A stretch of 64,000 nucleotides of DNA from Bretschneidera sinensis (lineage: Eukaryota; Streptophyta; Magnoliopsida; Brassicales; Akaniaceae). Below the pieces are notes generated by a model that saw only the letters and a list, made by a program, of their open reading frames with translations, was not told where the DNA came from and searched no databases. The stretch covers positions 25,567,727 through 25,631,726 of the forward strand of contig CM043703.1 of NCBI GenBank assembly GCA_023935145.1. Reading direction: 5' to 3'. Positions 1-10,479 of this stretch are shown here, one piece after another; positions within the stretch are counted from its first letter, which is position 1; each line of letters opens with the position of its first letter. Position numbers and translations under genes: made by a program.

Positions 1-31
1 GCGGTGCTCTGACCAATTGAACTACAATCCC
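1..31 (-). tRNA. trnD-GUC: Partial tRNA-Asp(GUC), plastid type, cut by the window edge
   Basis: Read on the minus strand, these 31 bases begin GGGATTGTAGTTCAATTGG and match, as I remember it, the 5' half (acceptor arm, D arm, start of the anticodon stem) of chloroplast tRNA-Asp(GUC). The anticodon and 3' half lie outside the window. Because everything to the right is nuclear repeat DNA, this is probably a plastid-derived copy rather than a working nuclear tRNA gene. Confidence 0.7.
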
Positions 32-190
32 AGAGAAATAAAGTGTACAGCATACGTATTCTTATGATTTAATTTAAACCATTTCTATTTAGATTAGAAT
101 CGCCGTGTTGTAACAAACAGAGGCGCGAGTGATATATTGATATCCACATGGATATGCACTTTAGTGAGAGCAACACGGATTACGGGTAGT
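1..190 (-). other. Plastid-derived DNA segment (NUPT), trnD upstream spacer
   Basis: The sequence continuing upstream of the tRNA-Asp start resembles the chloroplast trnY-trnD spacer: mixed-composition DNA with phrases such as ATATCCACATGGATATGC and GAGAGCAACACGGATTAC. After about position 190 it changes abruptly to AT-rich sequence with CGGTTAA-type repeats. This fits a nuclear plastid insertion with its right junction near 190. The spacer identity is from memory and was not aligned; the tRNA part is the firmer evidence. Confidence 0.55.
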
Positions 191-199
191 CTCCGTAGA

Positions 200-560
200 G
201 TGTTCATTGAGCGGTTAAATTTGATTAATTAATTTTTTTGAACCGTTTCGTTTTGAATGGTAATCGGCTTTTTGGTAATGGAAGAACTGATTCGGACCTC
301 AGTCATCTTTGATGAACACGTTTTAGATCATATACTTCGAGGTATATAAAGAAAAATAAAAAGTGTTGAACTTGAGACCTTACACTGAGAGATCCCAAGC
401 TCTACCACTGAGCCACCTCTTAGTGGTTCGGTTGATTAATAGGTTAAATCATTACAAAAACGACTAACCGAATAATATATATCGGTTAATCGGTCAGTTA
501 ACGGTTAAATTTTTTTAATCGTTTTGATCGTTTAACCGAATAAAAAATTCATTAATATTA
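200..560. repeat. CGGTTAA-rich interspersed repeat around the SINE-like head
   Basis: Segments with repeated CGGTTAA, AACCGA and GGTTCGGTTGATTAAT occur on both sides of the SINE-like head at 340-425, as if the SINE had entered a pre-existing MITE-like repeat. No clean terminal inverted repeats or target duplication could be fixed, so the limits are approximate. Confidence 0.3.
340..425 (-). mobile_element. tRNA-derived SINE-like head with Pol III A and B boxes
   Basis: On the minus strand an A box, TGGCTCAGTGG (405-415), is followed 33 bp downstream by a B box, GTTCAACAC (363-371). Both fit the plant consensus sequences, and the spacing is typical of tRNA-derived SINEs. The sequence on both sides is rich in CGGTTAA/TTAACCG repeats (210-290 and 425-545). 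The 3' limit of the element is unclear. Confidence 0.45.
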
Positions 561-1166
561 ATATTAATAATATGTTAAATATAAATATAAAATATAATAA
601 ACTAAAAAATTAAGTATAAATTAAAAAAAAATTATATAAACAATGTCAATTAATATTTTAATATTTAAATTAATTTAATTAAAATGATTAAAAAAATTTT
701 GATAAAAAAATTCAATTAAAATTTTTAACTCTGGATTTCCAACGTTTGCACATATCATTACCGCACATTTTATTCACTTTGGAGCACCAATTTGTTACCA
801 TCTAGCGAAGTTTTTTTTTTCTTTTGTTATTTAAATTATAAATTAGGAATGGTGCATTGGAACTTAGAACTTCTCCTTTGTGTAGTTATCAATTGGACTG
901 CACTCAACCTCCGTCTCATAATTTGCGTCCTGTTTACTATTTAAAAGATTAAATAATTAAATTTTATTATTAAATTATTAAAAAAAATTATTTTTTAAAT
1001 ATGTAAATAGAGTTTAATTTTTTTTATATTTTTAAAATAATATATATAAAATAATTAAAGTAAAAAAAGTGATAATTGACTAAAATTATGGGACATAGGA
1101 GTAGCTAATAGCAACTGCTTGGCAGTATTTTTGGTCATCGGAAAATAACTATTGGAAATTGATTTT

Positions 1167-1465
1167 AGGGTAAATTATATAAACCTCATTTGAAGTCACG
1201 TATAATTGTAAACACCTCACTTACATTTTCTAAACCTTCACTTACACCCCTTAATAGGAAAATTTAATCATATGAAATCAAATTTAATCTTTCCTATCAG
1301 GGATGTAAGCATTTACACCTCTTGGTAGAAGAATTTAATCATATGGAATCACATGAAATCAAATTTAATCTTTCTTATAAGGAGGTATAAGTGAAAATCT
1401 AGAAAATGCAATAGAAGTATTTACAATTATACGTTACTTTAAAAGAGGTTTTTGTAATTTACCCT
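1167..1465. mobile_element. MITE with about 22-bp terminal inverted repeats
   Basis: The left end AGGGTAAATTATATAAACCTC is mirrored by the right end GAGGTTTTTGTAATTTACCCT. Length is 299 bp, there is no coding potential, and the interior has partial direct repeats around AAATTTAATCTTTC. The flanks TTGATTTTA and TAGATTTTA may be an imperfect 9-bp target duplication. The family was not assigned. Confidence 0.65.
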
Positions 1466-2085
1466 AGATTTTATAGTCTCTCTCAGTATTTGTGTTTGGC
1501 AAGTTTTACTGCAACAACTTTTCCAAATAATATTTGATAGATGTACCACCAAAGTGAGCAACCAAAATAAATCATAGAAAGTGAATTAGTAAAATTATGA
1601 CATGTAATGAAGCTAAACTGGTAAATTTTTTATTTTTTCCATTCAAAACCCATTGTTGTGAGTGGGAGTGAAAGAAAATAATTGATGTGGTTCTTTTTGG
1701 TGGTCTATTTCTGTGATTTATATATAACATACTCTTTTTTAAAAAAGTTGTTGGAGATGGTTAAATGAGCGTTTAGTTATGGAAAATGCTATTCATTTTT
1801 TATCTTCATTTTCCTTAACAATTTCTTCAACAATTTGTACATTCTTAATATAATTTGAAAAATAACACTTATTTTTCCAACATATTATTTAAAAAAATTG
1901 AAAAATAACGTAATACTATAGAGAGTGAGACTATCGATAAAAACACACTGAGTTGTATACAGTTATCCAAGATTTGCATCAAATTGCACACAATGCCGAA
2001 TGGAAGCATCAATCAGTTTGTGGAAACAATTCGACAAAGATACCACAACTAGTGTTTATCTTCACTGGAGTGTTTTAAAATCTTA

Positions 2086-2443
2086 AGGGTAAATTATAGC
2101 TACATCCCTAAATTTCGGTCATACATACAATTATATACCAAGTTTTCAAAACATGTCATCTCCCAAACTTTCATATAAAATTACATATCTCATAGTACAT
2201 ACAAATATTAGAAAATCTAAAAAAATTAAGTTAGATGATGACATGATATCACGCATTTCATTTTATATTTAATTCGAGAATTAACTCATACATAAGCTTC
2301 CAACATGTTGAAAGAAATTCAATTCTCATGATTTCAAATAATTTTTTTAACACTAAGATGCAGTTATCGTTTTTTTTTATAAAAAATTTGGAATATAATT
2401 GCATTTATGACCAAACTTAAGAGATGTAATTGTAAATTTACTC
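2086..2443. mobile_element. hAT-like MITE with 8-bp target site duplication
   Basis: The ends are inverted repeats of about 36 bp: AGGGTAAATTATAGCTACAT on the left and, inverted, GAGTAAATTTACAATTACAT on the right, both continuing to GGTCAT. The identical 8-bp word AAATCTTA flanks it at 2078-2085 and 2444-2451. An 8-bp duplication points to the hAT superfamily. Non-coding, 358 bp. Its left part recurs at 7980-8067 in duplication copy 2, where the Copia element B cuts it. Confidence 0.7.
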
Positions 2444-2640
2444 AAATCTTAATTATTGTATGACAACTTCATATCAATTAATTACCTATGGGACTTGTAA
2501 AATTATCTGCATATCTTGTCTTATCTTTGTTTTTTTCACCTTTAAATCTTCTTTTACATCTCTTCTATAATTGCTTTAAAGTGTAAGAACACGTCAAATT
2601 AAGAATAAATTAACAAAGTAATTTATTCTTAATTTACTTT

Positions 2641-2760
2641 GCCTTGGTGCAGTAATAAAAGAACACTTTCCCCTTACTTATGGACAGAGGTTCGAACTTC
2701 AACCTTTTGTTAGTAAAAAAGTTATTATTTAACTCGAATTCATGAAAGATATATGATTCA
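2641..2760 (+). mobile_element. SINE-like tRNA-derived head
   Basis: An A-box-like TGGTGCAGTAA (2645-2655) is followed about 34 bp later by a B-box-like GGTTCGAACTTC (2689-2700), the arrangement of tRNA-derived SINEs. The following sequence (2740-2830) has a relative in inverse orientation at about 30880-30960. The 3' limit is unclear. Confidence 0.4.
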
Positions 2761-2845
2761 AAGGTTCATTTTATTATTGAATGAAAAAATATATATTTTT
2801 TTTCTCTTTTTACGTTATTCAATAATAAAATAAACCTTTATGCTA
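2759..2845. repeat. Imperfect inverted repeat (fold-back)
   Basis: AAAGGTTCATTTTATTATTG is answered about 30 bp later by its near-exact reverse complement, ending AAATAAACCTTT. The loop is AT-rich. It could form a hairpin of about 25 bp per arm. It may be a small MITE or a feature of the adjoining SINE-like repeat. Confidence 0.5.
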
Positions 2846-2849
2846 TATA

Positions 2850-5070
2850 TATGCGCTTCGACAAAAACTTTATTATTCGTAATGATAAAAAAAAAATAAC
2901 AAAGTAATTGAGAACCGCGTGGCTGACTAACTTTTCAATGAGGGGTAAGAAAGTTTTAAGCTAGCAAATGTAAAAATATTCTTTTTTCAATTGCTTTCTT
3001 CTTAAAAGGATTTGTGGCAGTCAAATATGCGAATTAATACTTGCTTCCTTTAATTTGGTCACAAGGCATGAGGTCTTGCAGAGGAAATACAGGGCAAAAG
3101 TAAAATCTCTTATTGCGTGGCGCCTGGATTCTTCTAGATAAAAGGATCGACCTAGTTCTTTGCTCTGAAATCGTCCTTACCCATCAAGTACACATAATTG
3201 ACCATGAAAATGTGTCATTAAGTCATACCTGCTTAGAAAAATTAAAGACAAATATTTAAAGTTTAGCCCTGAAATATAATGTTATTTTAATTTGTAGGTT
3301 TTTTTTACTATTGACGGGTTCGTATCAATTTGAATGAGCATAAATAAAAATAAATAAATTTTTTTACGGTAATAAAAAATATTTTATAAATTTTAACGAT
3401 TTTGAATTCAAATTTAATTAATAAAATTATTAAATAAATATAATTATGAATATATAAAATTTCATAGATAACTTATCAATTATCACCACTAAATTGATGC
3501 ACATGTTTTGATCAATGGTAATCCAATGGATCAACCTCTCAATTTTTTGTGTGAATATTTGGCCTGATAACACAGAGATGTCCCATTCTGTCAAGAAAAC
3601 AACAAATGTTAATAAATAAATCAGACAAAACAAATAATCCAATATTGGACAGACAATATTTGTCTGCAACTTGAATTTGTTTAAGTTTGTGTTTATTGTA
3701 AGAAACTTGTAATTTTTTTTTATTTGATTGGTTAGGGTTCTTGCGTTTTGCCTTTTGATGATGGGTTATTTTTTTTCATTTTGATTTATCAATGACAAAC
3801 CCATAGATCCAAGAACAATAAGAAAGAGAGCAAAAATTAACTTTAAAATGGATTTTTAGGAATTAATGTATTTTTAAATTTTTTAAAGAACCGTGGGTAG
3901 TTTGAATTTACATGTAAGCATGTTTCATTTTCTATTATATGTTTAATATTTCTTCTTTGTTCTGCTCAAGTTCCTACTGTTTCTCATATGGAAATTCTCA
4001 AAAAACTTCATATCAGTAAGTAAATAATTTTACTTATTTTATGTAAAAGTATCCAATTCTGATAAGAAAAGCACATTGCCAATTGGTACTGATTAATAGT
4101 TATTTAGTGAATTTTTAACTTCCAAAAAAATTGACTTTAAAATCTAAAACTAAGAAAAGCTCGTTGCCATATGGTACTGATTGGACCAACTCACTCTTCT
4201 CCTCTTCCTGTCTTTTTTGAATGGAGTGTATTTGATTTGTTCTGTTTCTTAACATATGATCACATGTATTGCCAAGAGGGTGATGAAGGAAACCCGTCAA
4301 TAGTGGTATGCTCATTGATAAGATAGGTGTAAATAATAGCGTATTTTCATGCCTGAATTATATAATTGATTCGTGGAGATTAATGACTTTGTATGAGCAA
4401 CAAAAAAAAATTATGTAGGCTTCTGTAGCAAATTTCTTTTCTTCCTCGAAAATAAAGAGCATGATGAGTGTGGTTGCGTAGTACATAGTGTAAAGTTGAA
4501 TAAAATCAATTAAAGACCATGTGCATTGCACATGATCATTTAAGTAAGGGTAATTCTACCATTAAAAATGTTATATCAATATTTTTTTGACTTAAATTTA
4601 TTGAACGGACTGATTTGTAAGGTAAAAACCAAACTTTTGGGACGGGTTGTCAGAATTGCAAATTAGAGGATTGAGTAGTAATCGAGACTAAAACATAAGA
4701 TGAATTTATAATTTACCCTATTTTAAAATATATTTCGTTTCGATATGAGATTGGATTCCATCGCTTATTATGACCTTCCTATAGTAAAAATCTTCTTTGA
4801 ACAACAATAATTATCTCTTTTAATTTTTTTTATAGGAAAAACCATATTCATCAAAATTGGCCTCTAACAACGCAACAAGCGAAGCAAGCATAGACTTGAA
4901 ACAAACCGTCATTTCCTTTTGATATAGTTAAAAATATACCTAATCAAAGGCATGTGGCAATCGTTAAGAATGAGGAAGTAATTTTACAATTCAAAAACAT
5001 CAATCAACCCAACACGTGACGCCTAAAGGATGGGATAAAAAAACCACTCCGGAAACCCTAGGTTCTTTCA
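2850..5070. other. Non-coding DNA, no gene recognised
   Basis: AT-rich sequence with no ORF resembling a known protein on either strand. It holds duplication block 3090-3550 and a possible MITE at 4548-4721, whose ends AGGGTAA and TTACCCT are inverted. Confidence 0.5.
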
Positions 5071-5076
5071 TATATG

Positions 5077-5154
5077 GGCCTTGTTTGGTTGGTATTAAAG
5101 CCAACTTAAAGCTACTTGCTTTAAGTTGACTTTAATACCAACCCAAACAACGCC
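5077..5154. mobile_element. Short fold-back MITE, 78 bp
   Basis: A near-perfect palindrome: GGCCTTGTTTGGTTGG at the left is mirrored by CCAACCCAAACAACGCC at the right, with GCTACTTGC in the centre. GGCCTTGTTTGG-type ends occur in Tourist/Harbinger-like plant MITEs. Its core (TTGCTTTAAGTT) is shared with the MITE at 7507-7620. No clear target duplication. Confidence 0.55.
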
Positions 5155-5399
5155 ATAACGGGGGGTTTCAACTCACAAAATGTATCTCTCTCATAATTAA
5201 CTCTTTAGCTCTCTTAAATTGCTTAATTTATAAGAATACTTACTTGAAGATTAGGGGGTCCTCCCCAAAGACTCAAAACTCCAAATAACTATCTAACTTA
5301 CATACTCTCATGTATGCATGAGTCTGTGAACTCGTTTGATAGATTTTCGACATCAACACTTTCCAAACTAGTGAAAATCTTTAGTAAATAGACCTAAAC

Positions 5400-7257
5400 C
5401 CATAAGACTACCCTTGTATTTTAATATGAACCCCAATAAGTCATTTTCATCTTCTTCATCAATCTCAATAATAACTTTAAGTTTTTCACTTTCCATCTAT
5501 AGATGAAAGATAAAAGATATATTACAAACTATATTTAATTTATCCAACCTCTTAACTGTAACATATCCAAAATAATCATTATTTTAATTACAACAAAATG
5601 TTGTAGCATGAGGAGAGGATGCATAGGATACCACTTAAACAAGAAGATGCTTCTGATAGCGAAAATGACGTTTAAAATTCCTCTAAACCTGACAATTTCA
5701 CCAAACAAACGACCAGTCAGCTTTTAAAAGTTGATATGAGTTTAAAGTACCAAAATTTAAATTCAATCCAACAAGAAATAACATCTGTCATATAAAACAC
5801 AAATACGATGATAAATCATTTAGAATATGAACTCTGAACGTAAAACAAACATAGATAATTCTTCATATTTTAAAATAAATCAATATAAATAATCAATTAT
5901 TAATGACTTGAAAATCATTAAATAACTTATTTTCATATTCTCATCTTCAAAACTCATGAACAATTTAATAATATGTTTGTTGGTATGCTTTTCAAAAAAC
6001 AAGTATACATAGAATATATATATCATCACGTATCCTCATATCTAGCAGGATACGTATCCAGATACTATAACAGACTGCAGTTGAGGGTGGAATAATCTAT
6101 AAGGAACACTTTTATCATCGTCGCGTATTCCCATCCAGCAGGATACATCCATATAATAAATGTCCCCATCTAGTAGGACACTTCTGTGTATGATTACAAC
6201 ATTAGTACCAAGTCCATTCTTATCATCTCAATAATGAATTTTTCCTTAATTCTTCTTCATACTTAAAACACCACATAAGAATTTTATTTCAGTAAAAATA
6301 AAGATAATAAATCTTCTTCACAATTTATTCAAAAATGACCAATCATTTCAAATCAAAGGCAAAAGTTCATACTTCTCACAAATTCATCTTTTCTTCAATA
6401 TTGAAAGATTTAACAGTTTATAAATTTCAAACCATAGAACACATTTTACCACATAAAAGGAAACGAGAATTTATATAGTTTGGTAGTAAAAACTCACCTC
6501 AAGTAGACCCAATCCAGATAGTTTTCACAAAGCAGGGTTACTCGAACATGTTTTTCCCACTGTACCTCATACAAGAAGAATACGCTAACCGGTATTACTA
6601 TCTCATAACTTGATCTAAACCCTTATAATGGGTTAAATGCATGTATATATGTATGCATGTTCCAACCTATTTTCAAATTCAAAGTTTTAATTACTTGAAC
6701 TATTTTCTTTAATCTTTAACTTGAATCAAATCTAAACTTATTCAAGACAAATATGAGGTTTTAAACTCTTAAAATCATGATTTTTATATAAAAAGAAAAA
6801 GAGAGGAGGAGATTACCTCCACAAAGCTTGTGTCGGAAACTTCTTAAAACTCAATCTTGAACGATCGAATTAAATAGATGTTTATGGAAAACCTCAAGTT
6901 TCATTTGATTATTCAAGAGTTTAGAGAGAATATGAGAGATGAATGAAGTTTTAAGATGAGAAAATGAAGTTCAACTAGAAATGAAGTGTTTATATAGTCA
7001 AATTCCTAGCTCAAGCGCCTAGGGCTTCTTAGGCGCTAGCCCAAGTGTTTGGGACTGCTTTAGGCGCATGCCCAGGCGTCTGGTGACATTCTGATGTCCT
7101 CCAAACCCCTTTTCTTCAATAAAATTTTAAATTCTTGTTTCAATAGTGCCTCAAATTTGAATTTAAAATTAAATCAATATGTATATGTATGCATGGTGAT
7201 CATAAATTAAAAGAGGAGATTACCAAATCACCCCTACCCCTAGGGTGAGCATTTTAC
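5400..7257 (-). repeat. LTR-like retrotransposon remnant (Gypsy type, tentative)
   Basis: This block is present in duplication copy 1 and missing at the collinear place in copy 2, so it behaves like an insertion. It resembles plant Gypsy LTR sequence by general look, and its possible minus-strand 5' end TGTAAAATGCTCACCC is at 7257. It contains three spaced copies of CCATCYAGYAGGATACAT-type sequence (6040-6190) and a GC-rich palindromic cluster (7003-7090). No second LTR or coding part was found. Confidence 0.3.
7003..7090. repeat. Cluster of short GC-rich partly palindromic repeats
   Basis: CAAGCGCCTAGGGC, TTAGGCGCTAGCCCAAG, TTAGGCGCATGCCCAGGCG are variants of one word built around AGGCGC and its complement. 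They form a GC-rich island in AT-rich DNA, inside the LTR-like remnant, comparable to the palindrome arrays in the Copia and gag-only LTRs of this window. Confidence 0.5.
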
Positions 7258-7506
7258 ATATCTAGTTGATGCTAGTCAACAACATACACAAACAAATATT
7301 TGTGGTATTTTCTTAAAAAACTGCTATTTAATTTGATTATGCGTGATATATTAACAACTTCTATCAAAATCCTATGCCAAGAAAAAGGAATAAATACTCA
7401 AAATGTCATAATTATCTCATAAACCACTGTAGTGAGTGAGAGTGGGTGAGGTAGAAAATGATTGATGTGGTTCTTTTTTGTGGTCCATTTCTATGATTCA
7501 AATATA

Positions 7507-7620
7507 GGTGCCATATGAGATTTGCTTTAAGTCAAACTTAAAGTAAAAAAATGGTTCCATGTTAAAACAATTTTTTTTTTTTGCTTTAAGTTAGACTTAA
7601 AGCAAGTCCCAAACGGCGCC
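7507..7620. mobile_element. MITE of 114 bp with a 3-bp ATA duplication and an empty-site paralogue
   Basis: The ends GGTGCC...GATTTGCTTTAAGTC and, inverted, GGCGCC...GACTTGCTTTAAGTC pair over about 27 bp. ATA flanks it at 7504-7506 and 7621-7623. The paralogous site in duplication copy 1 (about 1718-1732) reads TATATAACATACTC with no insert, showing that the element entered copy 2 after the duplication. A 3-bp duplication fits Tourist/PIF-Harbinger MITEs. Confidence 0.7.
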
Positions 7621-8067
7621 ATAACACACTCTTTTACAAAATAGTTGTTGGAGACAATTAAGGGTGCGTTTAGTTGTAAAATTGTTTTTCATTTTTCATC
7701 TCTATTTTCCTTAACACTTTCTTCAACAATTATACATTCTTAACATAATTTAAAAAATAACAATTCTCTTTCTAACATAATATTGAAAAAAATGGAAAAA
7801 AAATGCAATACTGCAGAGAGTGAGACTATAGATAAAAACACACACAATTGTATATAGTTATCCAAGATTTGCATCAAACTGCACATAATGTCGTATGAAA
7901 GCATCGATTAGTTTGTTGAAATGGTTCGACAATGATACCACAACTAGTGTTTATCTTCATTGGAGTATTTTAAAATCTTAAAGGTAAATTATAGCTACAT
8001 CCTTAAGTTTTGGTCATAAATACAATTACATCCAAAGTTTTTAAAACATCTCGTCCCCTAAACTTTT

Positions 8068-9241
8068 TGTAAACCGAGGTATAAACCCAAGAGGGGGGGT
8101 GAATTGGATTTTAAAAACTTTTTAATAATTAACACAACAAGTTTTTAACAATTTAATCAATCAAGACACACAACAAATAATATGCTTGAATTTAAATGAG
8201 TAAGGGAAGAGAATATGCAAACTCTGTTTATAGTGGTTCGGTAATATCAGAATCTCTTTGACCCTACGTCCACTATCTTCAAGGAACCTCCTTGAAGTAA
8301 TCCACAAAATATAGTCGAGCAACTTCACGGGTGTTGCACAAACCTTACAAACAATATTTTCCACAAGGAAGTTACAAAGAAGTGTTTAATCCTAAACACT
8401 CTAAGAGTTACACCAACTCTTTCTCTTTACAATGAATAGTATTAAATGTAAAAAAAGGTAGAGAGATAGCAATGAATGCTTTACAAAATGGAGATTATCT
8501 CTCTTTCAAGAACAATCTTAAAAAACTGGTTCACAATAAATTTGTCAAGGCTTTTGAGAGTATTAATGAGGTATGAATCAAATTGAATGTTCTATCTTCT
8601 TGTTTAAATGCTCATTGATGGGGGTTTATATAGCCTTGGACTTATATGGTCGTTAGACATTGATTTGGTAGGTTTGGAGTATTAAACACTCAAGTCCTGT
8701 GTCTCAAACAATCATATTTTTGAATTACTAGTCAACTGAGTCCTTGTACCAATAGATTGGGTCAAGTGAAAAAAGTTCACTTTTAGGCTTTGGGAAAGTA
8801 CCAGTCGACTGGGTCATGGGACCAGTCGACTGGGTGAAGTTATAAGTCTACTGGGTCTTATTACCAGTCGATCGAAAACTTACTGTCCTTTTTACCAATC
8901 GACTGGTTCAGAGACTCAGTCGACTGGATTGTCCAAAAACCCAGTTTTTAGTTTTTAAAACAGTTTTTAACCTATAAACATTTTTTGTATTTTGTTTTAT
9001 CAAACCCGTTTGCAAAATGAGCTATAGTTTAAGCTAGGTAATTGAAATTAGAGATTTACAATGTGATTCAATTACCTTAGAGCCTATTCTAGATCTTCTG
9101 TCTTCTTTTGGTATTTGAACATGTTGTTTTATTGCGTTTTGTTTATGTAGTGAATGCTTTTTCTGTTTCAACACTCAGATAAAACTGTTAGTGCAATTTA
9201 AGTAGTATTTTGTCATTATTAAAATCAAATACGAGTCAACA
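8068..9241 (-). repeat. 3' LTR of element B, with palindrome array
   Basis: Read on the minus strand it starts TGTTGACTCG and ends CTCGGTTTACA, matching the LTR ends of elements A and F. It is 1174 bp. The adjacent purine tract lies at 9242-9253. Eight degenerate copies of ACCAGTCGACTGGT sit at about 8725-8932. Its left end interrupts the hAT-like MITE copy of the tandem duplication. Confidence 0.8.
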
Positions 9242-9935
9242 ATCTCCCCCTTTATGATGATGACAAAATCAAAGAGAGAAAAAACAGTTTTAAAAACTGT
9301 GTTGACTTTTTTTTTGGAAAATTGGACATAGTTTCCTCTATTTTTATGATAAAAACTAACATGTAAACATTCAATAACAATAATAACAGTCCCAACCAAG
9401 CAATGTAAGACTATTTTAAGCATTTTAATATGTTCGGAGCAATGCTCTCCCTAAAACTATGCTTTATATCAGTTTATATAATTTACATAGATTTTTATTT
9501 TTTTCCCCTGTTTTGATAATAGCAGAAGGGGGAGGGGGTTAATCATAAAAAAAATAAGCAATTTAAACACCATAGACAATAAGAAAAGGTATAAACAAAC
9601 TTGTGTACAAAAACTAAGTATAAACCGGAGTTGGTAAGACTTCCTAAGAAGAATCAAAAGTTTGCATTGAAGCTTAAAGCAATTTAAAGTATATGGATGA
9701 GCTTTAAGGGCTCAAACTATTCAAACATATAGCTAAAAGTAAATCACATACATGAGCTACAAGCTATGAAAAGTAAACATACATATTCAAATATCCATAC
9801 ATCACGAGCTTAAGTAAGCTGTCTTGAAAATCTGATGCAACCCAAGCAAATGAATGTATGAGAAGAAAATGAAAAGTAATGTTCTTACTAAAATATTAGT
9901 GGAGCAAAAAAAAGTAAATGATAAAGGCTAATGAC
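9242..9935 (-). other. Element B 3' untranslated region
   Basis: Non-coding sequence between the third-ORF remnant and the 3' LTR. On the minus strand it ends in the purine tract ATAAAGGGGGAGAT just before the LTR, and it has a second purine-rich stretch near 9505-9540. Elements A (23414-24117) and F (57507-58213) have the same layout, including a phrase meaning 'GGGAGCATTRCTCCGAAC' about 225-235 bp before the LTR. Confidence 0.6.
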
Positions 9936-10479
9936 TCAGCGAGCTGGGGAGTCAGAGTTGTCTCGGAGAATACCCTAAATCTCAACTAAAAAGCTTTTCG
10001 AGTGCTCTTGGAGTAACTCAAAATCATCCTAGAGGGTGCTGATGTCAAGACGCATAAGGTCGATGTCGGTCCGCACCATCTAGAAGCTCTGGTCTATTGA
10101 AGAGCTCAAGCTCTGGAATCTGGATTGCATGGACATCTAGAGGCTTGTTATCGCCTGTATTAGATCATTATGTCTAGCCTGACCAGCAGTCGAGCTACTA
10201 CGTCTAACAGTTTGTGGACTAGGTCCATGCTCGTTAGTGTCCATGGAAGTGGGAGGAGCTGTATCATCAGGCATGTTGTCATCCTCATCACTGTCATCAT
10301 CATCCCCGATACGGATGTTCTTCCCAACCTTAGAATGAACCATGTCATTCCGTATCGTGCACCCCATCTTTTTTAATGAAGAGACATTGATGACGTCTTT
10401 GGGGCCGAGGTCTTGAACTTCGGACGCAGGCAACGAAACTTTGAAGTGATGCAAGATCAGTGTGATGAGTATGCCATAG
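9936..10479 (-). pseudogene. Element B third ORF remnant (ORF3, env-like position), C-terminal part
   Basis: Matches the C-terminal halves of the corresponding frames in A and F: a basic stretch (SKVGKNIRIG), an acidic run (DDDDSDEDD), a Pro/Ser-rich linker (PSPQTVRRS), then a heptad-like segment ending DSPAR. An in-frame TAG at 10137-10139 splits it. The 5' half was lost at the junction with element D near 10480. In Sireviruses a third ORF after pol is often called env-like; nothing visible here proves an envelope function, and I see no membrane segment in this part. Confidence 0.6.

Larger units (their letters stand above)
1640..7432. repeat. Tandem segmental duplication, copy 1
   Basis: Four blocks in this interval reappear in the same order further right: 1640-2170 matches 7433-8067, 3090-3550 matches 30060-30280, 5361-5395 matches 30293-30330, and 7270-7430 matches 30400-30500. 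The last block of copy 1 runs directly into the first block of copy 2 at about 7432, which is the layout of a direct tandem duplication. Copy 1 carries extra DNA between blocks, including an LTR-like stretch. Confidence 0.65.

Noticed and set aside
1..31. Functional nuclear tRNA-Asp gene
   Set aside because: The sequence is plastid-type, incomplete in the window, and continues into plastid-like spacer.
3430..3669. 79-codon minus-strand hydrophobic ORF
   Set aside because: Lies in duplicated non-coding DNA; the paralogous copy at 30200-30280 does not keep the frame, and no family is recognised.
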